From Streptomyces sp. NBC_00670 (GTDB taxonomy: Bacteria; Actinomycetota; Actinomycetes; Streptomycetales; Streptomycetaceae): a stretch of DNA of 64,000 bases. Below, piece by piece: positions 15,664-24,367 of the stretch; position 1 is the stretch's first letter; each line of letters begins with the position of its first letter. Location: the NCBI RefSeq assembly GCF_036226765.1, contig NZ_CP109017.1, positions 2,433,501 to 2,497,500 of the forward strand, in the 5' to 3' direction. The notes beneath the pieces were generated by a model, which saw only the letters and a list, made by a program, of their open reading frames with translations, had not been told where the DNA came from and made no database searches. Made by a program: the position numbers and the translations under genes.

Positions 15664-17481
15664 TCACGTCGACGGCTTGTAGTCCTGCCCCAGGACGACG
15701 GACACGTTGGCGCCGGAGGTGACCGTGCCCTTCGTCACGGCGCTGGTGGGCAGCCCCAGGGTCTTGGCGACCTCGACGGCGTTCCCCTTGTCGTCGGCGT
15801 CCTTGTAGGTGACGGCGGACGCGGCCTGTGCGGTGCCCGTGCCGGCGTCGAGGAAGGTGTAGCCGCCGTTGACGAGGGTCACGCGGGCCTTCTCGGTGTC
15901 GTCCTTGTCGCCGGTGGCGTTCTTGATGCCGACGCGGACGGCGTCCCCGGCCTCCGGGCTCTTCACCGTGCCGCCGAGCAGCTTCTTGACCACGCCGTCG
16001 GTGGCCGAGTCGTCGACGCTCCCGTCCGACCGCACCGGCACCGTGTCGGTGGTGTAGTCGCCCTCCTTGGCGTGCGCGGCGAGCTTGGCGAGGAAGGCGC
16101 CGAGATCCTTGTCGGTGAGGGAGGGGTCGAGGATCTGCGCGAGGGTCTGCACGGTGGTCGTGGCGGCGCCCGCGTCGGAGGACAGCTTGCGCAGCACGCC
16201 CTGCATGACCTGCCCGAACCGCTTCAGCTGGACGTCCTGGGACTCCCCGGAGGCGCGGTAGGTGGCGTAGGCGACGGCCATCTTGCCGCTGAGGGTCTGG
16301 CTCTCGCCCTTGTGGACGAGGATCTCGGCGTCCTTCTTCTTGCTGCTGGGGTCGGGCACGTCGGCGTCGGTGTCCACCTCGATGGTGCCGACCAGCTCGA
16401 CCAGGTTGTTCAGGTACGGGGTGTCCAGGCGCCAGGTGCCCTCGATGTCGGTGCCGAGGACGGTGTCGAGTTCGTCGCGGGTGCCGGTGGAGCCGTCGTC
16501 GTCGACCGACTTGGCGAGGGTGGTGGTGGACCCGTCGTCCGAGGTCAGGCTGAGGGAGTTGGGCAGCAGCACGGTGGCGCCCTGCTTGGTGGTGGTGTTG
16601 TCGACGAGGAGCGCCGTGGAGGTGCCGCCGCCCTTGGTGTTGTGCAGGTGGACGACGATGACGTCACGGCTCTGGGCGCCGGCCGCGGTCGTGGTGCCGG
16701 CGCTGCCGTCGTCGGAGGAGCCGCCGGGCAGCTTGCCCGCGTACCAGAGGTAGCCGACCCCTCCGACGGCGACGAGGGCGAGCGCGACCACGAGGGCGAC
16801 GACACGGCTGCGGGCCCGGCGCTTGGCCTCCTCGCGGCGCTCGGTGCGGTTCTCGGTGAACTTGAGCCAGTCGATGACGTCCTCGGAGTCGCCGTCGGGC
16901 TCCTCGACGAAGGCGAACTGCTCGGTGCGGTACTCGGGGGCGGCGTCGGGGTCGGCACCGGGGTCCGGCTCGGACTTCTCCCGCGTCTCCTGGGCGACCG
17001 GGTCCGCCGGGCGCGCCTGCTGGGGGATGTGGGCGGTCCGGTCGGCACCACGGCCGGCCGGCTGCCCGTAGGGGTCCTCGGGGACGCCCGGGGCGCCGCC
17101 GGTGGTCCCGTACGGGTCGTACGGGCCGTACGAGGAGCCGCCCGCGCCGGTGTCGTACGGCGGGGCCTGCTGCTGCGGGGCGGCGGCATACGGGTCGTAG
17201 CCGTAACTGGAGTAGTCCTGCCGGCCGGAGTAGTCCTGCCGGCCGGAGTAGTCCTGCTGACCGGACTGGCCGGAGTAGCCGGTCCCGTCGACTTGGCCCG
17301 ACTGGCCCGACTGGTCGGCGTAGCCCCGGGGTTGCTGCGGCGGGCGGCCGGCGTAGGGGTCGTAGCCCTCGGGTGCCCGGGGCGCGGGCACCTGCCGGTA
17401 CACGGGCTGCCCGAACTCGTCGTAGCCGACGAGCTCGTACTGGTCGCCGCCGCCCGCGTATCCGTCGTATCGGTCGTTCAC
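15664..17481 (-). CDS. pdtA: LCP-family wall glycopolymer transferase with LytR_C domain (PdtA-like)
   Basis: 605 aa. A 225-residue Gln/Tyr/Gly-rich cytoplasmic N-terminus precedes one membrane span (VVALVVALALVAVGGVGYLWYAG, about 227-249), an LCP-like domain (about 270-450, ending LSGKMAVAYATYRASGESQDVQLKRFGQ) and a C-terminal LytR_C domain (about 515-600). LCP enzymes attach phosphate-linked polymers to peptidoglycan outside the membrane. The S. coelicolor protein at this position (SCO2578) has, to my knowledge, been named PdtA and linked to teichoic-acid attachment and sporulation. The usual IPRDT-type segment appears as LLPNSL, lacking Arg and Asp. GTG start with GAGAGGGG upstream. Three near-identical 18-bp repeats (about 17216-17270) encode QDYSGR units. 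Confidence 0.85.
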   Translation of the reverse strand: MNDRYDGYAGGGDQYELVGYDEFGQPVYRQVPAPRAPEGYDPYAGRPPQQPRGYADQSGQSGQVDGTGYSGQSGQQDYSGRQDYSGRQDYSSYGYDPYAAAPQQQAPPYDTGAGGSSYGPYDPYGTTGGAPGVPEDPYGQPAGRGADRTAHIPQQARPADPVAQETREKSEPDPGADPDAAPEYRTEQFAFVEEPDGDSEDVIDWLKFTENRTERREEAKRRARSRVVALVVALALVAVGGVGYLWYAGKLPGGSSDDGSAGTTTAAGAQSRDVIVVHLHNTKGGGTSTALLVDNTTTKQGATVLLPNSLSLTSDDGSTTTLAKSVDDDGSTGTRDELDTVLGTDIEGTWRLDTPYLNNLVELVGTIEVDTDADVPDPSSKKKDAEILVHKGESQTLSGKMAVAYATYRASGESQDVQLKRFGQVMQGVLRKLSSDAGAATTTVQTLAQILDPSLTDKDLGAFLAKLAAHAKEGDYTTDTVPVRSDGSVDDSATDGVVKKLLGGTVKSPEAGDAVRVGIKNATGDKDDTEKARVTLVNGGYTFLDAGTGTAQAASAVTYKDADDKGNAVEVAKTLGLPTSAVTKGTVTSGANVSVVLGQDYKPST

Positions 17482-17497
17482 CGGTGCCCCTCTCGGC

Positions 17498-18172
17498 TCA
17501 CTCGCCGCGGTACAGCTGGCGTTTGTCGATGTAGCGCACCACGCCGTCCGGCACCAGGTACCAGACCGGCTCGCCGCTCGCGACCCGCTCGCGGCAGTCG
17601 GTGGAGGAGATGGCCAGCGCCGGGACCTCGACCAGCGAGACACCGCCCTCGGGCAGGCCCGGGTCGGTCAGGGTGTGGCCGGGGCGGGTGACGCCGATGA
17701 AGTGGGCGAGGGAGAACAGTTCCTCGGTGTACCGCCAGGTGAGGATCTGTCCCAGGGCGTCGGCACCGGTGATGAAGAACAGGTCGGTGTCGGGGTTGAG
17801 GGCGCGCAGGTCGCGCAGGGTGTCCGTGGTGTAGGTGGGGCCGCCGCGGTCGATGTCGATGCGGCTGACGGAGAACTGCGGGTTCTCGGCGGTGGCGATG
17901 ACCGTCATCAGATAGCGGTCCTCGGCCGGCGTGACGTGCCGGTCGGCCTTCTGCCAGGGCTGGCCGGTGGGGACGAACACCACCTCGTCCAGATGGAACT
18001 GCGCGGCGACCTCGCTGGCGGCGACGAGGTGTCCGTGGTGGATCGGGTCAAACGTTCCGCCCATGACGCCGAGACGGCGTTTGCCCGGGTTCGACGGTGC
18101 GTTGCCGGGGCCGCGCCGGGCCCCGGGGGCCGCGCCGCTCGCCGGACCGGTAGGCATGTCCTGCTCTCCCAT
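17498..18172 (-). CDS. nadD: Nicotinate-nucleotide adenylyltransferase
   Basis: 224 aa. Forms deamido-NAD from nicotinate mononucleotide and [23 protein letters not shown] contains the GxFDPxHxGH nucleotidyltransferase motif, and [11 protein letters not shown] near the C-terminus matches the ISSTxIR motif. About 30 extra residues precede the core. I chose the ATG of MGEQDMPTG because a TAGGGT -10-like box ends 8 nt upstream; more distal starts would lie upstream of that promoter. It is the first gene of the nadD-LCP-rsfS-phosphatase cluster. Confidence 0.93.
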   Translation of the reverse strand: MGEQDMPTGPASGAAPGARRGPGNAPSNPGKRRLGVMGGTFDPIHHGHLVAASEVAAQFHLDEVVFVPTGQPWQKADRHVTPAEDRYLMTVIATAENPQFSVSRIDIDRGGPTYTTDTLRDLRALNPDTDLFFITGADALGQILTWRYTEELFSLAHFIGVTRPGHTLTDPGLPEGGVSLVEVPALAISSTDCRERVASGEPVWYLVPDGVVRYIDKRQLYRGE

Positions 18173-18180
18173 GCGTGCAG

Positions 18181-18186
18181 ACCCTA
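18181..18186 (-). promoter_or_regulatory. -10 box of probable nadD promoter
   Basis: TAGGGT on the minus strand, 8 nt before the nadD ATG. Consistent with a leaderless or near-leaderless mRNA. Confidence 0.4.
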
Positions 18187-18263
18187 CCGGCCCGTCCCAC
18201 GAGCTCCGTCCGACGGGCGTCCCTCGAGCCATGTCATGGCCGGGACCACACTGCGCCCGGGGT

Positions 18264-18428
18264 TCAGCGGTCGCGGTTGAACCGGGTGGTGATCCACAGC
18301 AGCAGGAGCAGGATGAACAGGGCCGCGCCGCCCGTCACGGCGGGGTTGAGGCTCTCGTGGTTGCCACCGTGCTCCCCGCCCTCGGCGGCGAGAGTGACCA
18401 ACTGGGCTGCGGTGCTGGGAAGGCTCAT
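18264..18428 (-). CDS. Small single-span membrane protein
   Basis: 54 aa. The N-terminal half ([29 protein letters not shown]) is polar and His/Glu-containing, followed by one transmembrane helix ([18 protein letters not shown]) and a short basic end (NRDR), which predicts a C-in topology. Function not recognised. Conserved tiny proteins of this type sit beside nadD in Streptomyces. Confidence 0.65.
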   Translation of the reverse strand: MSLPSTAAQLVTLAAEGGEHGGNHESLNPAVTGGAALFILLLLLWITTRFNRDR

Positions 18429-18587
18429 CTTCGGCAGACCTATCCGGTGTGGGCGGAATAAAGACGTCGCCTCATCGTATGCGGGGGCCTGTGCGCGCCT
18501 CACGCCGACTCCACCGTTGGGGCGGGCGCGGGGCCCCGGGGGCCGCTCCGGGCACCTGTTCGGGCAACCGTTCGGGGCTGAAACGCG

Positions 18588-18746
18588 TCAGTCGTCGTGT
18601 CGGCCGTAACCGCGCAGCACGAACCAGGCGGTGAAGGCGCAGCCGACGACCATGACGATCAGTACGACGCGGAGGAGGTATCCGGAGCCCTGCCGTGCGG
18701 CGGCGTCGGCCGCCCCGGTGAGCCAGGCGGCGGGGATGTGCTCCAT
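18588..18746 (-). CDS. Small single-span membrane protein
   Basis: 52 aa. An N-terminal amphipathic segment, then one membrane helix (YLLRVVLIVMVVGCAFTAWFVL) and a charged end (RGYGRHDD). GGAG lies 7-8 nt before the ATG, supporting this start. Its function is not recognised. It is on the same strand as the other tiny membrane gene, with 159 bp between them. Confidence 0.65.
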   Translation of the reverse strand: MEHIPAAWLTGAADAAARQGSGYLLRVVLIVMVVGCAFTAWFVLRGYGRHDD

Positions 18747-18902
18747 GGATCGCTCCTTACGGGTGTGCTGCCCTGCCACGGTAACTCCGCCTAGGCTGGG
18801 TCCCGCTCCGGGAAGCGTGGGGAGGGCGGGTGTTCTTGTACGGCTCCCACCGGATTCTCACCGCCGTCACACCTTCGACGACGCCTACGTATGGGGGACC
18901 AC

Positions 18903-20012
18903 ATGTCCGACGACAGCCGACCGAACGGATCCCACGGGCACGAGAAGGTGCCCAGCAGGCAGCGCAGGCGGTTCCCGGGGATCTCCTCGCGCGCGTACGA
19001 ACATCCGGCGGACCGTTCGGCCCTGGTGGCCCTGCGCAAGCTCAGCGGCTTCGACACCGTCTTCAAGGCGCTCAGCGGCCTGCTGCCCGAGCGCAGCCTG
19101 CGGCTGCTGTTCCTGTCCGACTCGGTACGGGTCTCGGACGCGCAGTTCGCCCACCTCAACGACATGCTGCGGGACGCCTGTTACATCCTGGACCTGGAGA
19201 AGGTCCCGCCGATGTACGTCACGCAGAACCCGCAGCCCAACGCGATGTGCATCGGCATGGACGAGCCGATCATCGTGGTGACCACGGGGCTCGTCGAGCT
19301 GCTCGACGAGGAGGAGATGCGGGCGGTCGTCGGGCACGAGGTGGGGCACGCGCTGTCCGGTCACTCCGTGTACCGCACGATCCTGCTGTTCCTCACCAGC
19401 CTCGCGCTGCGGGTGGCCTGGATTCCGCTGGGCAACCTCGCGGTCATGGCGATCGTGACCGCGCTGCGCGAGTGGTTCCGCAAGTCGGAGCTGTCGGCGG
19501 ACCGGGCGGGGCTGCTGGTCGGGCAGGACCTGCGGGCGTCGATGCGGGGGCTGATGAAGATAGCGGGCGGCAACCATCTGCACGAGATGAACGTGGACGC
19601 GTTCCTGGAGCAGGCGGAGGAGTACGAGGCGGGGGGTGACCTGCGGGACTCCGTGCTGAAGATCCTGAACGTGCTGCCGCGGTCGCATCCGTTCACCACG
19701 GTGCGGGCGGCCGAGCTGAAGAAGTGGGCGGAGTCGCGGGACTACCAGCGGGTGATGGACGGGCACTATCCGCGGCGGGCGGAGGACAAGGACGCGTCCG
19801 TGTCCGACTCCTTCCGGGAGTCGGCGGCGCACTACGCGAGCAGTGTGAAGAGCTCGAAGGATCCGTTGATGAAACTGGTCAGCGATCTCGCGGGTGGGGC
19901 CGGGGGGATCGGCGGGCGCGTGCGGCGCGGGTTCGACGGGTTCACGTCGACTCCGTCGAAGGATGCGCCCAGGGATGCGCCGGGGCGCGATGACGACGAG
20001 GGTGAGGGTTAG
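18903..20012 (+). CDS. M48 family zinc metallopeptidase
   Basis: 369 aa. HEVGH at residues 145-149 is the zinc motif, with a hydrophobic stretch just after it (TILLFLTSLALRVAWIPLGNLAVMAIVTAL) and a downstream SELSADRAGLLVG that should supply the third ligand. This is the HtpX/Ste24-like membrane-peptidase layout. The Ser/Asp-rich tail ends DDDEGEG. Two ATGs lie 12 bp apart; the second is preceded by GGGGGA and is preferred. It stands alone on the plus strand. The substrates are unknown, with membrane-protein quality control the usual role. Confidence 0.9.
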   Translation: MSDDSRPNGSHGHEKVPSRQRRRFPGISSRAYEHPADRSALVALRKLSGFDTVFKALSGLLPERSLRLLFLSDSVRVSDAQFAHLNDMLRDACYILDLEKVPPMYVTQNPQPNAMCIGMDEPIIVVTTGLVELLDEEEMRAVVGHEVGHALSGHSVYRTILLFLTSLALRVAWIPLGNLAVMAIVTALREWFRKSELSADRAGLLVGQDLRASMRGLMKIAGGNHLHEMNVDAFLEQAEEYEAGGDLRDSVLKILNVLPRSHPFTTVRAAELKKWAESRDYQRVMDGHYPRRAEDKDASVSDSFRESAAHYASSVKSSKDPLMKLVSDLAGGAGGIGGRVRRGFDGFTSTPSKDAPRDAPGRDDDEGEG

Positions 20013-20033
20013 CGGGGGTTTGCCGGGGGTGTT

Positions 20034-20150
20034 CCCGCCCCCGCCGCCCCTACCCTTCCCGTCCCTTCAAGGGGCTTCGCCCCTTGGACCCCGGGCGTGC
20101 GTTGTCGGCTGACCGCCGGTGGGGCTTCTCGCGCAGTTCCTCGCGCCCCT
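20034..20150. repeat. Dispersed intergenic repeat, long form, copy A
   Basis: About 115 bp nearly identical to 42587-42699: a CCCTTCAAGGGGC.../...GCCCCTTGGACCCCGGG hairpin region, then GCGTTGTCGGCTGACCGCCG and the conserved core TCGCGCAGTTCCTCGCGC (20129-20150). It sits between convergent gene ends, suggesting a terminator-like role. Confidence 0.85.
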
Positions 20151-20217
20151 TGCAGGGGCACGGTGACAGCTCGCGCCCGCGCGGCGGAGCCGCAGATCGA
20201 ACACAGTCCCGCGCCCC

Positions 20218-21282
20218 TCACCGGGGCGCTGCCGTGGACAGTGTGCCGCAGAGGGCCGTGGGGGTGTCCGTGGCGTAGGGGTTGGTGCCGGCGGGGGTGC
20301 CGGGTTTGGCCTTGTGGCCGGCCAGGAGGGGGCGGAGGTGGTCCGCCTGGTCGTCGGCGCAGGACAGGGGACCGGCCTGGACGGAGGAGGCGGCCAGTTC
20401 CGTCTGGTGCAGCCGCAGGTCGCCCCGGTCGAAGTGGAACGTCAGTTCGCGCCGCACCGTGAACAGTGAGGCCTTGGCGTCGGCACCGGAGCCGGTCGGG
20501 CGCAGGGCGTACACCAGGGTGTGGTCGGCGACGACCTCCAGCACGTCGGAGGCGGCCTCGGTGGCCCGCAGGGTGCCGCGTACCCGGATGTTGCGGTCGG
20601 CCAGCTCGGCGCGGGAGGGGTCGAAGCGGATCAGCCAGCCGGTGGGGGCGTGCCGGCCGTCCGCGGCGGGGTGGGCGAAGCTCCGGTCGAACTGTTCGAA
20701 CTGCTGCGGGTCGAGGAGCAGCCGTACGGACCGCACGGCGCCGCCGGTGAGGACGTCCGGGTCGAGCGCGGAGTCGACGAGGTAGTCCTTGGCGGTGGTC
20801 AGCGCGGAGAGGACCTGGCTCTCGGTGAAGTGCGCGGTGCGCCGCACGGCCGGCAGGGTGAATCCCTCGGCGCCGTGGCGGAACCGGGCGGCCGGGCTGC
20901 CGGCGAAGAGCGCCTCGGCGTCGGCGGAGCCGGGGACGGCGGAGCGCGGGGCCAGCGGGATCACCGTCATCCGCAGCGGCTGGGCGGACCGCGCGACGGG
21001 TTTCTGGTAGGGGTGGCGGAAACCCATGTAGATCGCGGTGCTGAAGGCGAGCGCGATCAGCAGGACGAGGAAGAGCACCTGCCGGGAGAGCCCGCGCCGC
21101 AGGACGGCGGGGCGGCGGCGCACGGCGGGGGCGTGGTCGGAGATCCGCTCCCGAGCGGAGAACTCCTGGAGGCGGGCAGCGCGGACGAACGATTCGTCGA
21201 AGACGACGGATCCGTACTCGTCCTCGCCACCGCCGGGGGCACCTTCGGGGGTCCCCTCGGGTGGGTTTCCTGGGCCGCCCAT
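20218..21282 (-). CDS. Bitopic membrane protein with SVVFDESFVRAA motif
   Basis: 354 aa. A short acidic N-terminus contains EYGSVVFDESFVRAARLQEFSARER (about residues 22-46). It is followed by one membrane helix (VLFLVLLIALAFSTAIYMGF) and a 250-residue extracytoplasmic domain with two late cysteines (PLSCADD, TALCGTL) that could form a disulfide. I do not recognise a fold. The same motif opens the next protein upstream, so they are probably paralogous partners. In S. coelicolor a protein at or next to this position (SCO2584 region) has been reported to interact with the Mre spore-wall machinery; that link is from memory. The ATG sits 6 nt after TACCCT with no Shine-Dalgarno. Confidence 0.75.
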   Translation of the reverse strand: MGGPGNPPEGTPEGAPGGGEDEYGSVVFDESFVRAARLQEFSARERISDHAPAVRRRPAVLRRGLSRQVLFLVLLIALAFSTAIYMGFRHPYQKPVARSAQPLRMTVIPLAPRSAVPGSADAEALFAGSPAARFRHGAEGFTLPAVRRTAHFTESQVLSALTTAKDYLVDSALDPDVLTGGAVRSVRLLLDPQQFEQFDRSFAHPAADGRHAPTGWLIRFDPSRAELADRNIRVRGTLRATEAASDVLEVVADHTLVYALRPTGSGADAKASLFTVRRELTFHFDRGDLRLHQTELAASSVQAGPLSCADDQADHLRPLLAGHKAKPGTPAGTNPYATDTPTALCGTLSTAAPR

Positions 21283-21288
21283 ACTTTC

Positions 21289-21294
21289 AGGGTA
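21289..21294 (-). promoter_or_regulatory. -10 box, leaderless promoter
   Basis: TACCCT on the minus strand, exactly 6 nt before the ATG at 21282. Confidence 0.5.
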
Positions 21295-21382
21295 GGTCTC
21301 GCGGAGCTCCGGTAAACGCTGCGCTACGAGACAAGTTGTGTCAGGTCCCGGCCAGGATGGGGCGGCGGCCCGCCCGGCCGGC

Positions 21383-22003
21383 TCAGGGTGCGGGCGGTAC
21401 CGCGGAGACCGCGGGCGGGGAGAGTTCGGCGGACGTGCCGGGGTCCGCGTCGGCGCCCGTGCCCCGGCCCTGTTCCAGTCCCGTCGAGGCGGGCGGCGGG
21501 ACCTGGTCCCGGCGGTCCGGGGAGGACGAGCCCCGGTAGACCGCGGCGAACGCCAGTGCGACCATGCCGACGCCCATCACGAGGGCGAGCATCCAGGCCA
21601 CCGGGCGGTGCCAGCGGGCGTGCTTGCCGTACAGCCGTCCATGGACGCCGTGCCGACCGAGGAGGCCGCTGTCGTCCAGGTCGTCGAAGTCCGGGCCGTG
21701 GCCGGTGACCCGGCCGCCGTCCGGGCCGTGGCCGTCGTCGTAGGGGTCGTCGTCGTAGGGGTCGTCGTCGCCCAGGGCGCCCCGGGCGTGCGCCCGGCGG
21801 GCCTCGGCCTCCTGGGCCTCGGCGCGGGCCTGTGCGGCGGCGAGGAGGCGTTCCACGGCCGTCGGCTCGTGGACCACGGCGGCCCGTACGAAGGACTCGT
21901 CGAAGACCACGGAGGCGAACTCTTCGTCCGTCGCTCCGCGGTCGTGGTCGTCGTCGGGCTCCCAGCCGTCAGGGAACGGCGTGCCCCCCACGTCCTCCGG
22001 CAC
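21383..22003 (-). CDS. Bitopic membrane protein, paralogous N-terminal motif (SCO2584-like)
   Basis: 206 aa. The Asp-rich N-terminus carries EEFASVVFDESFVRAAVVHEPTAVERLL, matching the neighbouring protein's motif. A helical segment (AAAQARAEAQEAEARRAHARG), an acidic repeat (DDDPYDDDPYDDGHG) and one membrane helix (PVAWMLALVMGVGMVALAFAAVY) follow, with a short Pro/Ala-rich outer tail. Function is not evident; the conserved motif would lie in the cytoplasm as a docking element. The GTG start is chosen because TACTCT ends 6 nt upstream; a longer reading would lie upstream of that promoter. Confidence 0.75.
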   Translation of the reverse strand: MPEDVGGTPFPDGWEPDDDHDRGATDEEFASVVFDESFVRAAVVHEPTAVERLLAAAQARAEAQEAEARRAHARGALGDDDPYDDDPYDDGHGPDGGRVTGHGPDFDDLDDSGLLGRHGVHGRLYGKHARWHRPVAWMLALVMGVGMVALAFAAVYRGSSSPDRRDQVPPPASTGLEQGRGTGADADPGTSAELSPPAVSAVPPAP

Positions 22004-22009
22004 GGATCC

Positions 22010-22015
22010 AGAGTA
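22010..22015 (-). promoter_or_regulatory. -10 box, leaderless promoter
   Basis: TACTCT on the minus strand, 6 nt before the GTG at 22003. Decides the start of the SCO2584-like gene. Confidence 0.5.
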
Positions 22016-22055
22016 GTCCCGGGGGGTCGATTTGGGCAGGGCGCACGACAATTCG

Positions 22056-23342
22056 TCAGCGTCGTACGTGACCGTCGCCCGTGACGACGTACTTGGTGCT
22101 GGTCAGCTCCGGCAGGCCCATGGGGCCGCGGGCGTGCAGCTTCTGCGTGGAGATGCCGATCTCGGCGCCGAAGCCGAACTGGCCGCCGTCGGTGAACCGG
22201 GTGGAGGCGTTCACGGCGACCGCGGCCGCGTCCACCAGCTGGGTGAACCGGCGGGCGGCCTGCTGGGAGTTGGTGACGATCGCCTCGGTGTGCCTGGAGC
22301 TCCACAGCCGGATGTGGGCCACGGCCTTGTCCAGCGAGTCGACGACGCCGGCGGCGATGTCGTAGGACAGGTACTCGGTGTCCCAGTCCTCCGCCGTGGC
22401 CTCGACGACGGTGGCCCGGGAGTCCTTGGCGTACGCCAGCACGCGCGCGTCGCCGTGGACCGTGACCCCGGCGTCGGCCAGCGCGTCCAGGGCACGGGGC
22501 AGGAACTCGGGGGCGATGTCCTGGTGGACCAGGAGGGTCTCGGCGGCGTTGCAGACGCTGGGGCGCTGGGCCTTGGAGTTGACCAGGATCTCGACCGCCA
22601 TGTCGAGGTCGGCGTCGGCGTCCACGTAGACGTGGCAGTTGCCGGTGCCGGTCTCGATCACGGGGACGGTGGACTCCTCCACGACCGTACGGATCAGGGA
22701 GGCGCCGCCGCGCGGGATCAGCACGTCGACCAGGCCGCGGGCGCGCATCAGCTCGCGCACGGCGTCGCGGCCCTCGCCGGGCACGAGCTGGACGGCGTCG
22801 GCGGGCAGCCCGGCCCCGCCGACCGCGTCCCGCAGCACGCGCACGAGGGCGGTGTTCGACTCGTACGCCGAGGACGAGCCGCGCAGCAGCACCGCGTTGC
22901 CGGACTTCAGGCACAGGGCGGCGGCGTCGACCGTCACGTTCGGGCGGGCCTCGTAGATGATGCCGACGACGCCGAGCGGGACGCGGATCTGGCGCAGGTC
23001 GATGCCGTTGGGGAGGGTGGAGCCGCGGACGACCTCGCCGACCGGGTCGGGCAGCGCGACGACGTCCCGTACGTCGGAGGCGATGGCCCGCACCCGCTCC
23101 GGGGTGAGGGTGAGGCGGTCGACGATGGCCTCGCTGGTGCCGGCCGCGCGGGCGCGCTCGACGTCCTTGGCGTTGGCGGTGACGATCTCGTTCGTCCGGA
23201 CCTCCAGCGCGTCCGCCACGGCGAGCAGCGTGTCGTCCTTCACGGCGCGCGGCAGCGGGGCGATGTCGGCAGCCGCGGCCTGCGCCCGGTAGGCGGCGCG
23301 GGCGACCGGTGACATGGAGTCGTACGGCGAGAGCGTGGTCAT
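22056..23342 (-). CDS. proA: Gamma-glutamyl phosphate reductase
   Basis: 428 aa. Second step of proline synthesis: NADPH-dependent reduction of gamma-glutamyl phosphate. The aldehyde-dehydrogenase-like fold shows [33 protein letters not shown] and [33 protein letters not shown] contains the catalytic Cys. It is separated from proB by one hypothetical gene. The ATG has no Shine-Dalgarno and lies 6 nt after TACGCT, so it probably has its own leaderless promoter. Confidence 0.96.
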   Translation of the reverse strand: MTTLSPYDSMSPVARAAYRAQAAAADIAPLPRAVKDDTLLAVADALEVRTNEIVTANAKDVERARAAGTSEAIVDRLTLTPERVRAIASDVRDVVALPDPVGEVVRGSTLPNGIDLRQIRVPLGVVGIIYEARPNVTVDAAALCLKSGNAVLLRGSSSAYESNTALVRVLRDAVGGAGLPADAVQLVPGEGRDAVRELMRARGLVDVLIPRGGASLIRTVVEESTVPVIETGTGNCHVYVDADADLDMAVEILVNSKAQRPSVCNAAETLLVHQDIAPEFLPRALDALADAGVTVHGDARVLAYAKDSRATVVEATAEDWDTEYLSYDIAAGVVDSLDKAVAHIRLWSSRHTEAIVTNSQQAARRFTQLVDAAAVAVNASTRFTDGGQFGFGAEIGISTQKLHARGPMGLPELTSTKYVVTGDGHVRR

Positions 23343-23348
23343 GGGAAA

Positions 23349-23354
23349 AGCGTA
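23349..23354 (-). promoter_or_regulatory. -10 box of proA, leaderless
   Basis: TACGCT on the minus strand, 6 nt before the proA ATG. Confidence 0.5.
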
Positions 23355-23435
23355 GTGCGCCGGGCGGGCCCGGCCACCGGCCGGTCCACGCTCCGAGACG
23401 GGGCGAACCGGGCGAAACGCCTCGACCGGTGCCGG

Positions 23436-24200
23436 TCAGAAGGGGTGGACGCCCACCGGGGTCGCGGGGGCCGGGCCGTAGCCGGCGGCCACGCGCTGGT
23501 GGTAGGTCTCGCGGTCGATGACCTCCAGGCCGACGATCTCCCAGGGCGGCAGCCGGGCGGTGCGGCGGTGCTCGCCCCACAGGCGGAGGGCGACCGCGGC
23601 GGCGTCGTGCAGGTCGCGGGCCTCCTCCCAGTAGCGGATCTCGGCGTGGTCGCCGGCGTAGCGGCTGGTGAGCAGGAAGGGGTGGTCGTGCGCGAGCTGT
23701 TCGAGCCCCCGCCGGACGTCGTCGAGCGGGGCCTCCCCGCCGGAGACGCTGAGCGTGACATGCCACAGCCGGTCTCCGGCCCCGGCTGTCCGCCCGGCGC
23801 CTCCGTCGACACCGGGCTCGACGACCGCACCGGACTCTTCGTACACGCCCTCGACGACCCCCCGCCCCTCGCCCGCACCCCGGACCCCCCGCACCCCACG
23901 CAACGCCTGCACCCCGCGCACACCGCCCCCGGCCCGCGACTGCCGGTCACCGGAGGCGGCTCCGGACCCGCGCCCGCCCGACACGCCCCCGGGCTCGCGC
24001 TCACCGGACACGGCCCGAAGCCCGCGCTCACCGGAGCCGGCCTCCCCGGCCTCCCGAACGTCGGAACCGGCCCGGGGCTCGGGCACGCGGTTCGCCTCCC
24101 GGGACGCGGGCCGGGGCTCGCCGGTGCCGGGCCCGGGCCGTGGGTCGGCGGCGAGGCCCTCGGTGCGGGACGGTGGGGTCCCAGGGCGCACTCGTCTCAC
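23436..24200 (-). CDS. Hypothetical protein with Arg/Gly-rich N-terminus
   Basis: 254 aa in two parts. Residues 1-145 are low complexity, dominated by RG, GE and VRGV/LRGVRGV repeats and strongly basic. Residues about 146-254 form a compact domain (LWHVTLSVSGGEAPLDDVRRGLEQLAHDHPFLLTSRYAG, then IRYWEEARDLHDAAAVALRLW) that looks folded and conserved. AAGGAGG lies 5 nt before the GTG start, so the unusual N-terminus is genuinely translated. It sits between proA and proB. Function unknown. Confidence 0.7.
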   Translation of the reverse strand: MRRVRPGTPPSRTEGLAADPRPGPGTGEPRPASREANRVPEPRAGSDVREAGEAGSGERGLRAVSGEREPGGVSGGRGSGAASGDRQSRAGGGVRGVQALRGVRGVRGAGEGRGVVEGVYEESGAVVEPGVDGGAGRTAGAGDRLWHVTLSVSGGEAPLDDVRRGLEQLAHDHPFLLTSRYAGDHAEIRYWEEARDLHDAAAVALRLWGEHRRTARLPPWEIVGLEVIDRETYHQRVAAGYGPAPATPVGVHPF

Positions 24201-24367
24201 GGCGGCCTCCTTCAGCGCGGTCGTGCCGTGTCCAGCGGTCGTGCGGAACGTGTCCCCGGGAGACAGTTGAGCAGGCGGGGGGCGGTCGTGTGGCGGTTTT
24301 GCGGAACGTCCTCCGTCGGGGGTGGGCGAATAGGTGTTCGGGTCGGAGCGGGGCCGAGCCCCGTCCC

